Of a DNA stretch of 64,000 bases, positions 17,571 to 26,664 are shown piece by piece (the stretch's first letter is position 1; every line of letters begins with the position of its first letter). This DNA is from Galbibacter sp048266365 (GTDB lineage: Bacteria; Bacteroidota; Bacteroidia; Flavobacteriales; Flavobacteriaceae): positions 36,929 through 100,928 of the forward strand of contig NZ_JBLWZP010000011.1 of assembly GCF_048266365.1 (NCBI RefSeq), given 5' to 3'. Both the position numbers and the translations under genes were made by a program. A model generated the notes under the pieces. It was given only the letters and a program-made list of their open reading frames with translations, was not told the origin of the DNA and ran no database searches.

Positions 17571-20500
17571 TTAGAATTTAACGTTTAAACTAAGTCCAAT
17601 ACTTTTGGTAGTTGGAAGTGCATAGTACAAAACTCCCTGTCCTCTGGTCGAGGTAGAATAGGTAGATTCCGGGTCAAAATTATCCGCCTTCTTATAAAAA
17701 AAGAAAAGATTACGACCCACTGCACTAAGAGACAGATCTGTAAAGAAACTCCTATCCAAGAACCTTTTGGGTAGGTTATAGGTCAAACTCAACTCTCTCA
17801 AGCGAAAATTGGTTTGAGAAAAAACATACTCTGAACCTATTCCACTTACAGCCCCCCAATAATCTTGAGCTGAAATTTGTGTGGTATTAGGTGTGAAATT
17901 ACCCTCCCCATCATCTATAACTCCCTCAACTAGGACACCATCTTCTCTATAACGAAGTGAATTTTCAGACACCCCGCTTGCATCAAGACCAGCATCAGTT
18001 GCCGAGAACACCTCTCCTCCTATCCTAAAATCCACTAAAGCATTCAGCGTAAAATCCTTATACCTAAAAGTATTGGTGAATCCTCCGGTCATATCGGGCT
18101 GATAATTACCGACTTTAACACGCTCAGCAGTTGCTTGAGGACGGCCTTCTGAAGTCAGAATAAGCTGACCAGCCTCATTTCGAAGCCAATCCCTAACATA
18201 TATATCTCCATAACCACCACCGACTTCTGCTCTAACATCTACAATTCCAGAATTACTGGAGCTAAAGAAATAATTATCTTGTCCATCAATCAGACTGACC
18301 AATTTGTTCTCATTTTTTGCTATATTAATCGAAACATCCCATGAGAAATTTTCAGAATCCACCGGAGTTCCTCCAACTAAAAGTTCAAAACCCTTGTTGG
18401 TGATTTCACCTACATTTTCTCTAAAGTAGCCATAACCCGTTCCCGGATCCACCGGAACATCAAAGATTAAATCCTTACTGCTAATTTCGTAATACGCGAA
18501 ATCAGCATACAAACGATTCCGAAACGCTTGCAACTCCAAACCAACTTCATGTGAAGTGACGTCTTCCGGACGAAGACTTTCACTGAATTTAATGTTTTGA
18601 CGGGTAATTTGAGTATTTTCCAAATAACCGTTTGCTGCAACTTTAAATACATTGATAATCTGCTGAGGCTTTGTGTCATTACCTACACTTGCAGTACTTG
18701 CTTTTAATTTCAAAAGATCGATGTTGGCTTCATCCAGATTAAATATCTCATTTAATAGCACACTTAGACTTGCAGAGGAATAAAAATAAGATTGATTTTC
18801 AACAGGTAATGTTGATGACCAATCATTTCTTGCTGTCACATCCAAATACACCATATCGTTATACGAAAACGAAGCAGATCCATATAGCGAATTTACGCGC
18901 TTCTCTGTTTTAGCACTTTGGGAAGCGGTAAGTTGGGAGCCGTCAGTATTATCTAGAAAATACCTTCCGGGTATTTTAAAATCAAAACCGTTCGTACCCG
19001 ATTCTTTATAGGTAGAATGTCTCATATTACCACCTGCGTTGGCTGAAATATTAAATTTAGATCCAATATCCTTATTAAACATCAACAAGAAATCATAATT
19101 GGTCTCCGTGATATCATTTTGACCAAAGCGAATTCTACCATCGTAAAAAAAGTGATGCCCTGTCGCTTCATAACCTTCTGTTTCCACCATTACTGCGTCT
19201 GTTCCTACTCTGGCAAAAGCAGAAAGCCAATCGGTAAATTGGTAATTTAATTTGGCAAATCCGGTAATTCTGGTTCTAAAATCCGCATTATGATCATTGT
19301 GCAACATCCAGTATGGATTACCCCCATTGGATGTAGGTGCAATAACCGCATAAGGGCTGGTTGGATCCAAAGGATTATCCAGATTTTGATAGGTCTTCAA
19401 ATCGTTAATTGACACATTTCTTACCAATGGCCATACATAGGCCACGACACCTTCAGTTCCCTGAGCAGGTCTATTGTTAGCCTCTTGTTTGAAATACGTA
19501 ACCTTGGCGTCTAAAGATAATTTATCGGAAAGATTAGCAGTTCCTCTTAAATTGAAGTTGTTTCTTTTAACCGACGAGTTCGGTAGAATGGATTCCAAAT
19601 CTGAATTTGTGTAGGAGAAAAACACCGTAGCCTTATCTGAACCGGCCGTCAACGATATGTTATTGACATAACTGGAACCAGTCTCAAAAAAATCTTTCAC
19701 ATTATTCGGCTGAGCAACGTAAGGTCTCATCTCTCCATTGTATCCTAGGCGCATGGATCCATCAAAACGAGGCCCCCATGAACTCCTGCCTTTCACGGTA
19801 CTGACCTGAGTGTTTAAATCCGCCGAAGTATCAATTAAAGGAAAATTACCATCAGTTCCTCTACCGTATTGATTTTGATATTTCGGTAATACCAAAGGAG
19901 AATCAAAGGTCACACTTGAGGTATAAGAAATCCCTAAACCTTTGGTATTTCGACCGCGTTTGGTCGTAATAATAATTACACCATTACTGGCTCTGGACCC
20001 ATAAAGTGCCGCAGCATTTGGTCCTTTTAATATGGACATGCTTGCAATATCATCAGGGTTAATATCAGAAATCCCGTTCCCCATATCAGGTACAGAATAC
20101 TCCGAACCATTTGAGGATTGTAGGGCGGTATTGTCAATAGGAACACCATCAATTACATAAAGTGGTTGGTTGTTCCCTGTAATGGAGTTGTTCCCCCGAA
20201 TAACTACCCTGGTTCCACCACCCACACCAGAGGTAGATTTAGAAACAACTACCCCGGCAACTTTACCGGCTAGTGAACTCGCAACATTGGATTCCTTAAC
20301 CAAGGAAACACTTTCACCATCAAGTTCTGTTACTGAATAACCCAAGGATTTACGCTTTCTGGTGAGTCCTAGTGATGTAACCACAACCTCATCAAGTTGC
20401 TGTGTGTCTGCACTTAGCTCAATGCTAAATGAATTTCTTCCTTCCACAGCTACTTCCTGTGTTGTAAATCCAATCATGGAGATGACCAAAACAGCTTGTT

Positions 20501-20705
20501 CTGAAACGGCATCTAAGGCGAAGTTTCCATCAAAATCTGAGGAAGTACCTAAATTAGTGCCTTTGATTGCAATAGTGGCTCCTGGTAATGGCAATCCATC
20601 CGAAAGACTGCTAACAGTCCCTGTAATGGCTTTATCCTGTGCATTTAGCTGTACACTACACAAAAGCCAAGAAAGCATCGTAAAAAATAAAAGTCTCTTA
20701 CGCAT
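17571..20705 (-). CDS. SusC/RagA family TonB-linked outer-membrane transporter
   Basis: 1044 residues: signal peptide ending VQLNAQ (about 1-22), a carboxypeptidase-regulatory-like domain (GTVSSLSDGLPLPGATIAIKGTN), the linker SLGLTRKRKSLGYS, and a plug with the RagA signature LYVIDGVPIDN and NPDDIASMSILKGPNAAALYGSRASNGVIIITTKRG. The C-terminal beta-barrel ends SLNVKF. It imports oligomeric nutrients, energised by TonB. It is translated immediately before SusD (one base apart). The substrate cannot be read from the sequence. Confidence 0.96.
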   Translation of the reverse strand: MRKRLLFFTMLSWLLCSVQLNAQDKAITGTVSSLSDGLPLPGATIAIKGTNLGTSSDFDGNFALDAVSEQAVLVISMIGFTTQEVAVEGRNSFSIELSADTQQLDEVVVTSLGLTRKRKSLGYSVTELDGESVSLVKESNVASSLAGKVAGVVVSKSTSGVGGGTRVVIRGNNSITGNNQPLYVIDGVPIDNTALQSSNGSEYSVPDMGNGISDINPDDIASMSILKGPNAAALYGSRASNGVIIITTKRGRNTKGLGISYTSSVTFDSPLVLPKYQNQYGRGTDGNFPLIDTSADLNTQVSTVKGRSSWGPRFDGSMRLGYNGEMRPYVAQPNNVKDFFETGSSYVNNISLTAGSDKATVFFSYTNSDLESILPNSSVKRNNFNLRGTANLSDKLSLDAKVTYFKQEANNRPAQGTEGVVAYVWPLVRNVSINDLKTYQNLDNPLDPTSPYAVIAPTSNGGNPYWMLHNDHNADFRTRITGFAKLNYQFTDWLSAFARVGTDAVMVETEGYEATGHHFFYDGRIRFGQNDITETNYDFLLMFNKDIGSKFNISANAGGNMRHSTYKESGTNGFDFKIPGRYFLDNTDGSQLTASQSAKTEKRVNSLYGSASFSYNDMVYLDVTARNDWSSTLPVENQSYFYSSASLSVLLNEIFNLDEANIDLLKLKASTASVGNDTKPQQIINVFKVAANGYLENTQITRQNIKFSESLRPEDVTSHEVGLELQAFRNRLYADFAYYEISSKDLIFDVPVDPGTGYGYFRENVGEITNKGFELLVGGTPVDSENFSWDVSINIAKNENKLVSLIDGQDNYFFSSSNSGIVDVRAEVGGGYGDIYVRDWLRNEAGQLILTSEGRPQATAERVKVGNYQPDMTGGFTNTFRYKDFTLNALVDFRIGGEVFSATDAGLDASGVSENSLRYREDGVLVEGVIDDGEGNFTPNTTQISAQDYWGAVSGIGSEYVFSQTNFRLRELSLTYNLPKRFLDRSFFTDLSLSAVGRNLFFFYKKADNFDPESTYSTSTRGQGVLYYALPTTKSIGLSLNVKF

Positions 20706-20851
20706 AAAATTGAAGTTTAAGTTAGTTTATAATATGCTGTAGCTATCCCTTTAATTCAAAGGATAATATATGCTACATAAATGTTAAAAAAAACTTAAAG
20801 ATTTCTAAATTATTTCGACAAACAACAAGGCTTATGAAACGAACGACATCA

Positions 20852-20882
20852 AAAACCACATGAAGTCAATACAAAACCACAT
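20852..20882. repeat. Two direct repeats, 21 bases apart, upstream of susC
   Basis: AAAACCACAT occurs at 20852-20861 and 20873-20882. The 21-base period places both on the same DNA face, about 150-175 bases upstream of the susC start, as expected for a dimeric regulator that binds direct repeats. The rest of the gap 20706-21033 is AT-rich without a gene; a clear -7 box was not found in it. Confidence 0.4.
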
Positions 20883-21033
20883 AAATGGTTTTAGTATCCC
20901 TAAAACTCTACAAACAAAATAATTTTTGACACCGTTATTTAGCAAATATTAAGGTGAAAATCACTTTTATTTTATAAAACATTCCAATACATTCTATAGA
21001 TTTAATCCTCTAATTATTTTCTTGAAATTTATA

Positions 21034-22143
21034 CTATTTAGTGGCCTTAATAGCGTGGAGTTGTTCGGTTGTAAGCGAATTTCCATCAAAAAAAGAAATT
21101 CCCTTGGCTCCGTTTTCCTTGGCGAGAACAATGGCCTGTACAACCTGATCGGCAGTCATTGGAGGCACGAAAATCCCTGTATGTAAACTAGTCGATGATC
21201 CTTTTAAATCCTCCACCCCTTGTTTGGTAGCAAAACCAATCCAATCCACTTCTTCATTGTAGAAGTTGTGATAGATCATTGGAAGAACCATATCGATATT
21301 CCATTTGTCCCAGCGTTGTCGAACCATATGGTCAGCCATTTCAGGATAAGGAAATACTGCAGCACTCAATTTCTTACCGTGCTTATGTACAATGTCATAA
21401 GCATCATCTACCACAGCTTTAATTTGATTTAATCGAAATTGCTTCCATTCCATATCAACAGCAGGATTAGATAACTCTCGAGGGTTTTTGTGATGGATTT
21501 TCTCAAATTCACTAACGCAGACATCACAGTAACAAAAATCAAACTCGGGAAGCTCTGTCTCTTGTTTCAAATCATACTTTGGCAACAATCCTACGGGAAG
21601 GAAAATGTCTGAATAACGTATGTAATCCAAATGAACTGTTTCTATCCCATTTACTTTGGCCAATTCTTCTACAAGATGCAACACATGTTCTCGTGCTGGT
21701 TTTCTTGTCGGACATAACCATTGGTAATAATCTACATAAGGTCTGTGGTCAAAACAAGAATTACCATCGCGGCTCACAGCATACCACTCAGGATGCTGTA
21801 AGGCTACAGAATCTCCTGGGCGATTCATGGCCATGATCCAGGCGTGGACTTCCAGGCCCTCCTGTTTTGCTAGAGGTGTAAGTCTTCCGAGTAATTCTGG
21901 ATCTGTTCCGGTATTGATGAGTACTGCATCTATTCCACTATTTTTATATTTTGAAAATTCGGCCACATAAGTGGAGTCATCTCGATTGGCATCTGCTGTT
22001 ATCCAGGTCCAATATTTAAAATCTTCATTGCCTGAAACTTCGGCCATCGTGCTAGCTGCGGGAGCAGCTTCTTTAGGTTGCTTTTGTTGGCAACCCAATA
22101 GCACTACGGCTAGAATCAATGTGAGTACGTTGTTAGTTTTCAT
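21034..22143 (-). CDS. GHL10-type putative glycoside hydrolase lipoprotein
   Basis: 369 residues. A lipoprotein signal (MKTNNVLTLILAVVLLGC) is followed by a TIM-barrel-like domain. KYWTWITADANRDDSTY opens the domain and HLDYIRYSD is the hallmark of the glycosyl-hydrolase-like 10 family; it also contains MVLPMIYHNFY and ends GAKGISFFDGNSL. A CYCDVC pair (C about 204-209) is unusual and may bind metal or form a disulfide. Members are thought to act on glycans, but activity and substrate are not established. It lies 19 bases after the CBM9-like gene and upstream of susCD. Confidence 0.75.
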   Translation of the reverse strand: MKTNNVLTLILAVVLLGCQQKQPKEAAPAASTMAEVSGNEDFKYWTWITADANRDDSTYVAEFSKYKNSGIDAVLINTGTDPELLGRLTPLAKQEGLEVHAWIMAMNRPGDSVALQHPEWYAVSRDGNSCFDHRPYVDYYQWLCPTRKPAREHVLHLVEELAKVNGIETVHLDYIRYSDIFLPVGLLPKYDLKQETELPEFDFCYCDVCVSEFEKIHHKNPRELSNPAVDMEWKQFRLNQIKAVVDDAYDIVHKHGKKLSAAVFPYPEMADHMVRQRWDKWNIDMVLPMIYHNFYNEEVDWIGFATKQGVEDLKGSSTSLHTGIFVPPMTADQVVQAIVLAKENGAKGISFFDGNSLTTEQLHAIKATK

Positions 22144-22162
22144 AATGTTAGTTTTTAAATAG

Positions 22163-23236
22163 TTATCGGTTAGTTATGGTTTTAAAATAGCCGTCTTCTC
22201 GAATAATCAGAAGATCGTTGCTAAAGGGACTTCGTATAGACAAATTCCATCCTGTAGCGTGCAACTCCATAGTGGGTTGCATAAGCTTCCTTTCTTGAAG
22301 GAGCGGATCAAGCTGTAAGCTCTTAAGATCTCTTGCCCATTTGCGGTGTTCGCGATAATATGCTTTTTGAGCTCTGTATATCTTGTACATTTTCCATTTA
22401 ATCTTTTCATCCTCAGGAATTGTAAACTGCTGGTTTTGCTGTTCTGAAACCTCTAGGGGTGAAAAATAGACATAACCCCAATGTTCAGGTTCATGCATAT
22501 TAATGACACCCTGAGGTGACCACACCCAATTAGATTCTTCTAAATAATTCCCTAGTGAGTCCCTTCGGCGCATATAGCGATTCGCAACAAGATCATGTTG
22601 CCATTGTACCCGGGAGAAGTTAATACGCCAAAAATTGTTCTCCGGTGGCGGTCCTCCACCCTCTTTAAGTGCTTTCCAAGGAATAGCAAACTCTAAACTC
22701 CATGAAGTATCAGTATCTGAGGGATCGTTCAAAGTTCCTTGATAGGACACCGCTGACTTAAGGCCATTAATATCCCAATGATTGAGCACCCGTCCTTCTT
22801 CTCTATAAGGTTTGGTTAAAAACAAATCCCAAACTGTATTTAAGGCATTGATCTCAATTTCCATATAATTATGGGTATCTCCATCGGGATCGATAAACAT
22901 CTCAAAGTCGTTGTTGTAAAAAACCACGGTATCTCGCTGCTTTAATGTCCCCCATATATGAGGTTCCTCCATACGTACATAAACGTAGAGATGATTGACA
23001 TCCCAAAGCATTTTAAAGCGTGTGTTGTAACGAGGCGTTAATTCCCCTTGAATATCTATAAAATCACTTGACCATGACGCTTGTTCCCAGGCCTTTTCCT
23101 TTGCATCACCATCAATCTGTAAACTATCGTTTAGCTTATAGGCGTTGTAGTATCTTGGAGAATTGGATTGGGCATTGATCTTGATCAGAAAGCAAGAATT
23201 AATAACCACTAAAAGAAAAAGGGATCTTAGGCGCAT
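22163..23236 (-). CDS. CBM9-like carbohydrate-binding exported protein
   Basis: 357 residues with a signal peptide ending IKINAQ (about 1-22). The domain begins with LNDSLQIDGDAKEKAWEQA, then RFKMLWDVNHLYVYVRMEEPHI, FEMFIDPDGDTHNYMEIEIN and WSLEFAIPWKAL, the pattern of the DOMON-like CBM9 fold. A C-terminal extension (about 265-357) includes IYRAQKAYYREHRKWARDL. It probably binds sugars at the cell surface or periplasm. It forms a pair with the GHL10-like gene (19-base gap) and is probably part of the same glycan locus as susCD. Confidence 0.8.
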   Translation of the reverse strand: MRLRSLFLLVVINSCFLIKINAQSNSPRYYNAYKLNDSLQIDGDAKEKAWEQASWSSDFIDIQGELTPRYNTRFKMLWDVNHLYVYVRMEEPHIWGTLKQRDTVVFYNNDFEMFIDPDGDTHNYMEIEINALNTVWDLFLTKPYREEGRVLNHWDINGLKSAVSYQGTLNDPSDTDTSWSLEFAIPWKALKEGGGPPPENNFWRINFSRVQWQHDLVANRYMRRRDSLGNYLEESNWVWSPQGVINMHEPEHWGYVYFSPLEVSEQQNQQFTIPEDEKIKWKMYKIYRAQKAYYREHRKWARDLKSLQLDPLLQERKLMQPTMELHATGWNLSIRSPFSNDLLIIREDGYFKTITNR

Positions 23237-23263
23237 TGGTTGTGATGGTGTTTTTTGGATGTT

Positions 23264-23307
23264 AAAAAGGACAGTAATTGAAACGAATTCAACAATTACT
23301 GTCCTTT
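23264..23307 (-). terminator. Long-stem terminator after the AsmA-like gene
   Basis: AAAGGACAGTAATTG and its exact complement form a 15-bp stem with a 12-base loop. On the minus strand it runs into TTTTT. The stem is palindromic enough to act in both directions. Confidence 0.85.
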
Positions 23308-23411
23308 AAATATTCTTATAATAATCCAAACTAATAAATAATTTAGACCATCAACTGCGATTAATAGCTAAACACCACTAAAGTAAGGACGTTAAGCATA
23401 ATGCTGTTTAA

Positions 23412-26111
23412 TTAGTTTACGGTGTCCTTTTCTTTATTACCGAAAAGTCCTTGAATAAGTTTTCCAGCAGTGTTTTTAAGCTGCTCTTTTTTATCAGTCT
23501 GTACTGTATCACTGGTGGCTGTAGCAGTGCTATCGGCAGCTTTACCACCTCCTAAAACATCACCTAAGGCGTCTTTTAACTTATCCGTACCTTTACCGAT
23601 AAGTTTCTGTTTTTGCTGCTCAACTAATTTTTTTGTTAGCGCACTTGCCGTTGCTCCTAGATCTGTAGAGATACTTGGATTCGTATAAGAACCTCCGATA
23701 GTAGCCGTTACAGGAACAGTCAAATTTTCTGCCTCCGGGTCATTCAATTTGTCTAGCATATTGGTGACATCCTTTCCAAGATATTTAGCAGGAACATCAA
23801 AGGTCAGGTTGTAGGCCATCGTTTTATCAAACCCATGACTTCCGGCAACCTCTACTGCGATGTCCTGATATTGAAATGTAAATGGTTTAACATTGACTTT
23901 TCCATTATCAAATTCTAAGGCAGCTTTAATATCCCTAGTTTTCTCCCCAGCAGTATTTAAAAAATCTACTTTCTGACTCAGTGCACTTAGCAATTTACCC
24001 TTTTTAGCATCTACACCGCTTATCAGGGCTTCAGCAATAGCATTCCCTGAGATCGACAATAGATTTGGAGTGAAATCAGAGTTCAGATTCCCTTTAATAT
24101 CAAAAGTTGAATTTAAGGTTCCTGTTAAGGCATCAGCAATTGGTGTAATGGCTTGCAAAATTTCCAAACCTTGGAAAGACTCTGCGATACTAAAGTTGTT
24201 CATCCCAAGACCTAAATTAAACACGGGCACCTCCTCTTTGGTAGAAACTGCACCGTTTAAGGCTAAAGAACCACCGAATATGCTGGAAGTAACATCTTTT
24301 AAAGTTACGGCCTCGTCTTTGATCACAAGCGTACCAGAGACATCCTTGAGAGTCAAATTATCATATATCACTTTATTGGCCGTAGCATTAATCGTAGCTT
24401 CTAAGAAAGAAGGTATTTTAATTGCTTCTTCTGAGCTCTGCTCTGTTGTTTGTGGTGTAGTTTGAGTAGTTTCAGATTCCGATTTAGGCTCGACTGAAGC
24501 CTCCTCTTCCTCTGTAGAAGCCATCATAAAATCGTCGATAACAAAGGTGTTGGAGTTTAGGTTAAAGTTTCCTTTTAAGGTCTCTTTATTAAACATATAC
24601 CCCAAGAAATTTTCTATTGTACCAGTAGCGGAAAGATCGGTTTGTCCTGTTTTAGCTACGAAACTATTTAGTTTAACATTTCCTCCTGAGAAGGCCATAG
24701 CAGCATCATTAATCTGTACAGGATTCTTGAGTTCATCTGAGCTATATTCAAATCCTTTCAAGACCAGCGTACCACTGTTTTTGGTGTTTTGATACTGGCT
24801 TTTCTCTATGGAATTCATATCAAAATTGGTGCTTAGATTTGCATCCAAAACACCTTTTAGAGGTGCCTCCAAATCAAAAGGATAAGCTTGAGACAGATTG
24901 GCTAGATTGATTCGTCCTTTGAGTGCTGCATTGACCAGTGGATTATCCATCAAGTTTTTAATCTGTGCATTTGCACTAAAAACATCCTCCGCAATCTGAA
25001 AATCTAATTTTTTAATATCCACAAAGGTATTTTCTACAATACCTGTTTGGTTAGCAATTTTAGCATCAATATGAATGTTTTTGACAGCCTGTGGTAAGTC
25101 AGGGTATCTGAAAGATGCATTATCCGAATTTATCGCAATGTCAAAAGTTGGAATATGGGTCTGATCAACGATTCCTTTTAATACTCCTACAACGCTAAAG
25201 TCGCCAGTGGTTTCTACATCGGAAATATCTTTAGAATATTCCTCAGGGATAACCGCCAAGAAATTTTTAAAATCTGTGGAAGGTGTATTAAAATTAATGT
25301 CAACTTCCTGATTGTTTTCATTGAGTTGAACAAAACCATCAAATACCAATTCTAATTGGTTGACCATGGCTTTATTGTCAAGAAAAGTATATTTGTTCTG
25401 ATCTAAATCCACGCCGATGACTGCGTCTAAATTAACTGGATTACGGTTTAAGTATTTGACGCTATCCATGGCGAAAGATACCAATGTAGAGGTTCTAGTA
25501 TCTAGTTCTGATACACTAGTAGACAAATCCCCATTTCCAGAGTGGTTGAACTCGTCAAGTTCAAAATACATCTTCCCTACTTGGTCGTAATATTTTATTT
25601 TAGAATTTGTAATCTCATAACTATCCACAGATAATGAAAGGACATCATCGCTCTGGGACGTTGTGGAAGTTTCTTCCTTTTGTTGTGATCCCGGGGTTTC
25701 ACTTGATGATTCCTTGGCAATGTCGTAATTGGCATTTCCATCTTCATCGGTAAGGATATTCACTACTGCTCCATCAATTTCAAAACTAGTGATGTTATAA
25801 GGCTCACCTGCGTTGTTGAAGATTTGCATAAACGGCAGGCTTAAATGAGCTTTCTCAGCATAGGCCAAGGTATCACCTTCAAAAGGTGCATTGTTGATAA
25901 TACTTAACTTATCTATCCCTACAGAAACATTTGGGAAATTTCGAAGTAAACTGATGTCTGCATCTGCAAACTCGAATTTCGCATCGATATTTTCATTCAC
26001 AGTTTGCTTTACGATTTTAATGATCTTTCCTTCAAATAAAAACGGAGCGATCAACAATAAAACAACAATTACCGCGATTATAATAGCGGATATCTTTAGT
26101 ATTTTTTTCAT
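23412..26111 (-). CDS. AsmA-family (DUF748-like) envelope protein
   Basis: About 899 residues from the ATG at 26111 (MKKILKISAIIIAV). A longer frame exists upstream but this start gives the usual single N-terminal anchor (about 7-25). The following ENIDAKFEFADADISLLRNFPNVSVGIDKL is characteristic of AsmA-like proteins, which form long beta-rich periplasmic bridges that help move phospholipids to the outer membrane. The C-terminus contains the repeated low-complexity segment with KKLVEQQKQKLIGKGTDKLKDALG and GKLIQGLFG typical of the Bacteroidetes family. Single-gene transcript with a strong terminator; divergent from nrdD. Confidence 0.85.
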   Translation of the reverse strand: MKKILKISAIIIAVIVVLLLIAPFLFEGKIIKIVKQTVNENIDAKFEFADADISLLRNFPNVSVGIDKLSIINNAPFEGDTLAYAEKAHLSLPFMQIFNNAGEPYNITSFEIDGAVVNILTDEDGNANYDIAKESSSETPGSQQKEETSTTSQSDDVLSLSVDSYEITNSKIKYYDQVGKMYFELDEFNHSGNGDLSTSVSELDTRTSTLVSFAMDSVKYLNRNPVNLDAVIGVDLDQNKYTFLDNKAMVNQLELVFDGFVQLNENNQEVDINFNTPSTDFKNFLAVIPEEYSKDISDVETTGDFSVVGVLKGIVDQTHIPTFDIAINSDNASFRYPDLPQAVKNIHIDAKIANQTGIVENTFVDIKKLDFQIAEDVFSANAQIKNLMDNPLVNAALKGRINLANLSQAYPFDLEAPLKGVLDANLSTNFDMNSIEKSQYQNTKNSGTLVLKGFEYSSDELKNPVQINDAAMAFSGGNVKLNSFVAKTGQTDLSATGTIENFLGYMFNKETLKGNFNLNSNTFVIDDFMMASTEEEEASVEPKSESETTQTTPQTTEQSSEEAIKIPSFLEATINATANKVIYDNLTLKDVSGTLVIKDEAVTLKDVTSSIFGGSLALNGAVSTKEEVPVFNLGLGMNNFSIAESFQGLEILQAITPIADALTGTLNSTFDIKGNLNSDFTPNLLSISGNAIAEALISGVDAKKGKLLSALSQKVDFLNTAGEKTRDIKAALEFDNGKVNVKPFTFQYQDIAVEVAGSHGFDKTMAYNLTFDVPAKYLGKDVTNMLDKLNDPEAENLTVPVTATIGGSYTNPSISTDLGATASALTKKLVEQQKQKLIGKGTDKLKDALGDVLGGGKAADSTATATSDTVQTDKKEQLKNTAGKLIQGLFGNKEKDTVN

Positions 26112-26664
26112 TTCGATATTCTTTTTTTGGGGATTGGTTATAAGTTTAGACAAAATTGCAGCATTTCCCCTACAATACATGAGTATTTAATAAAAGTTTA
26201 ATATAATGTATTCAACTTATATACGCTTACTATAGGATTATAGACTAGCCAAAAACTTGAATAATCTAAAGCTCAAATCAAAACGCGAATTTAAGTCCTT
26301 TTTCCTTGATTAAAATACGTGTATTATACGCGGTTCTACTCCCCATGAATTTTACTATTCAGAAAGATCACGATCGAAAATCCCAAGATGAATTTAAAGG
26401 CGTCATCAGAGATTTTTAGTAAGCTGTTTAACAACTATTAAATCCATTTGTTGATCAATTAAAATCGCTTACCCCTTTGGCTTACTGGCTCCTATAGGGT
26501 TATAAACAAAAGCATTAATGCCGCTGTTAATATCGTTATCAACTATAAATCTACAACGATTGTTGATTAGTATTTTATTAATTAGGACAATTTTGTCTTG
26601 TTTTTTTTAAATTTGCCTAACCTCGATAATACGAGTTGCTAATCAATCGAAAATTATAAGCGAT
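26112..26664. other. Gene-free intergenic region between asmA-like gene and nrdD
   Basis: 553 AT-rich bases between two divergent genes. It holds a perfect -7 box for nrdD (26608-26615), a possible -7 for the AsmA gene (minus, 26151-26158, CAATTTTG), and a small dyad CAAC-GATT-GTTG (26553-26564). No FNR-like palindrome of the ccoI type, NrdR box or recognisable riboswitch was found. Nothing else is evident. Confidence 0.5.
26608..26615 (+). promoter_or_regulatory. -7 element of nrdD
   Basis: TAAATTTG followed by C is a perfect TAnnTTTG match, 49 bases before the nrdD ATG. No good -33 TTTG is present at normal distance, which suggests activator dependence. Confidence 0.55.

Noticed and set aside
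24070..24465. 131-codon frame antisense to the AsmA-like gene
   Set aside because: It is a shadow frame of the long minus-strand gene, rich in residues expected from reverse reading.
26390..26664. FNR-like box, NrdR box or B12 riboswitch ahead of nrdD
   Set aside because: No TGA-N6-TCA palindrome at the right place, no NrdR pair and no B12-box-like sequence was found; only a small CAAC-GATT-GTTG dyad.
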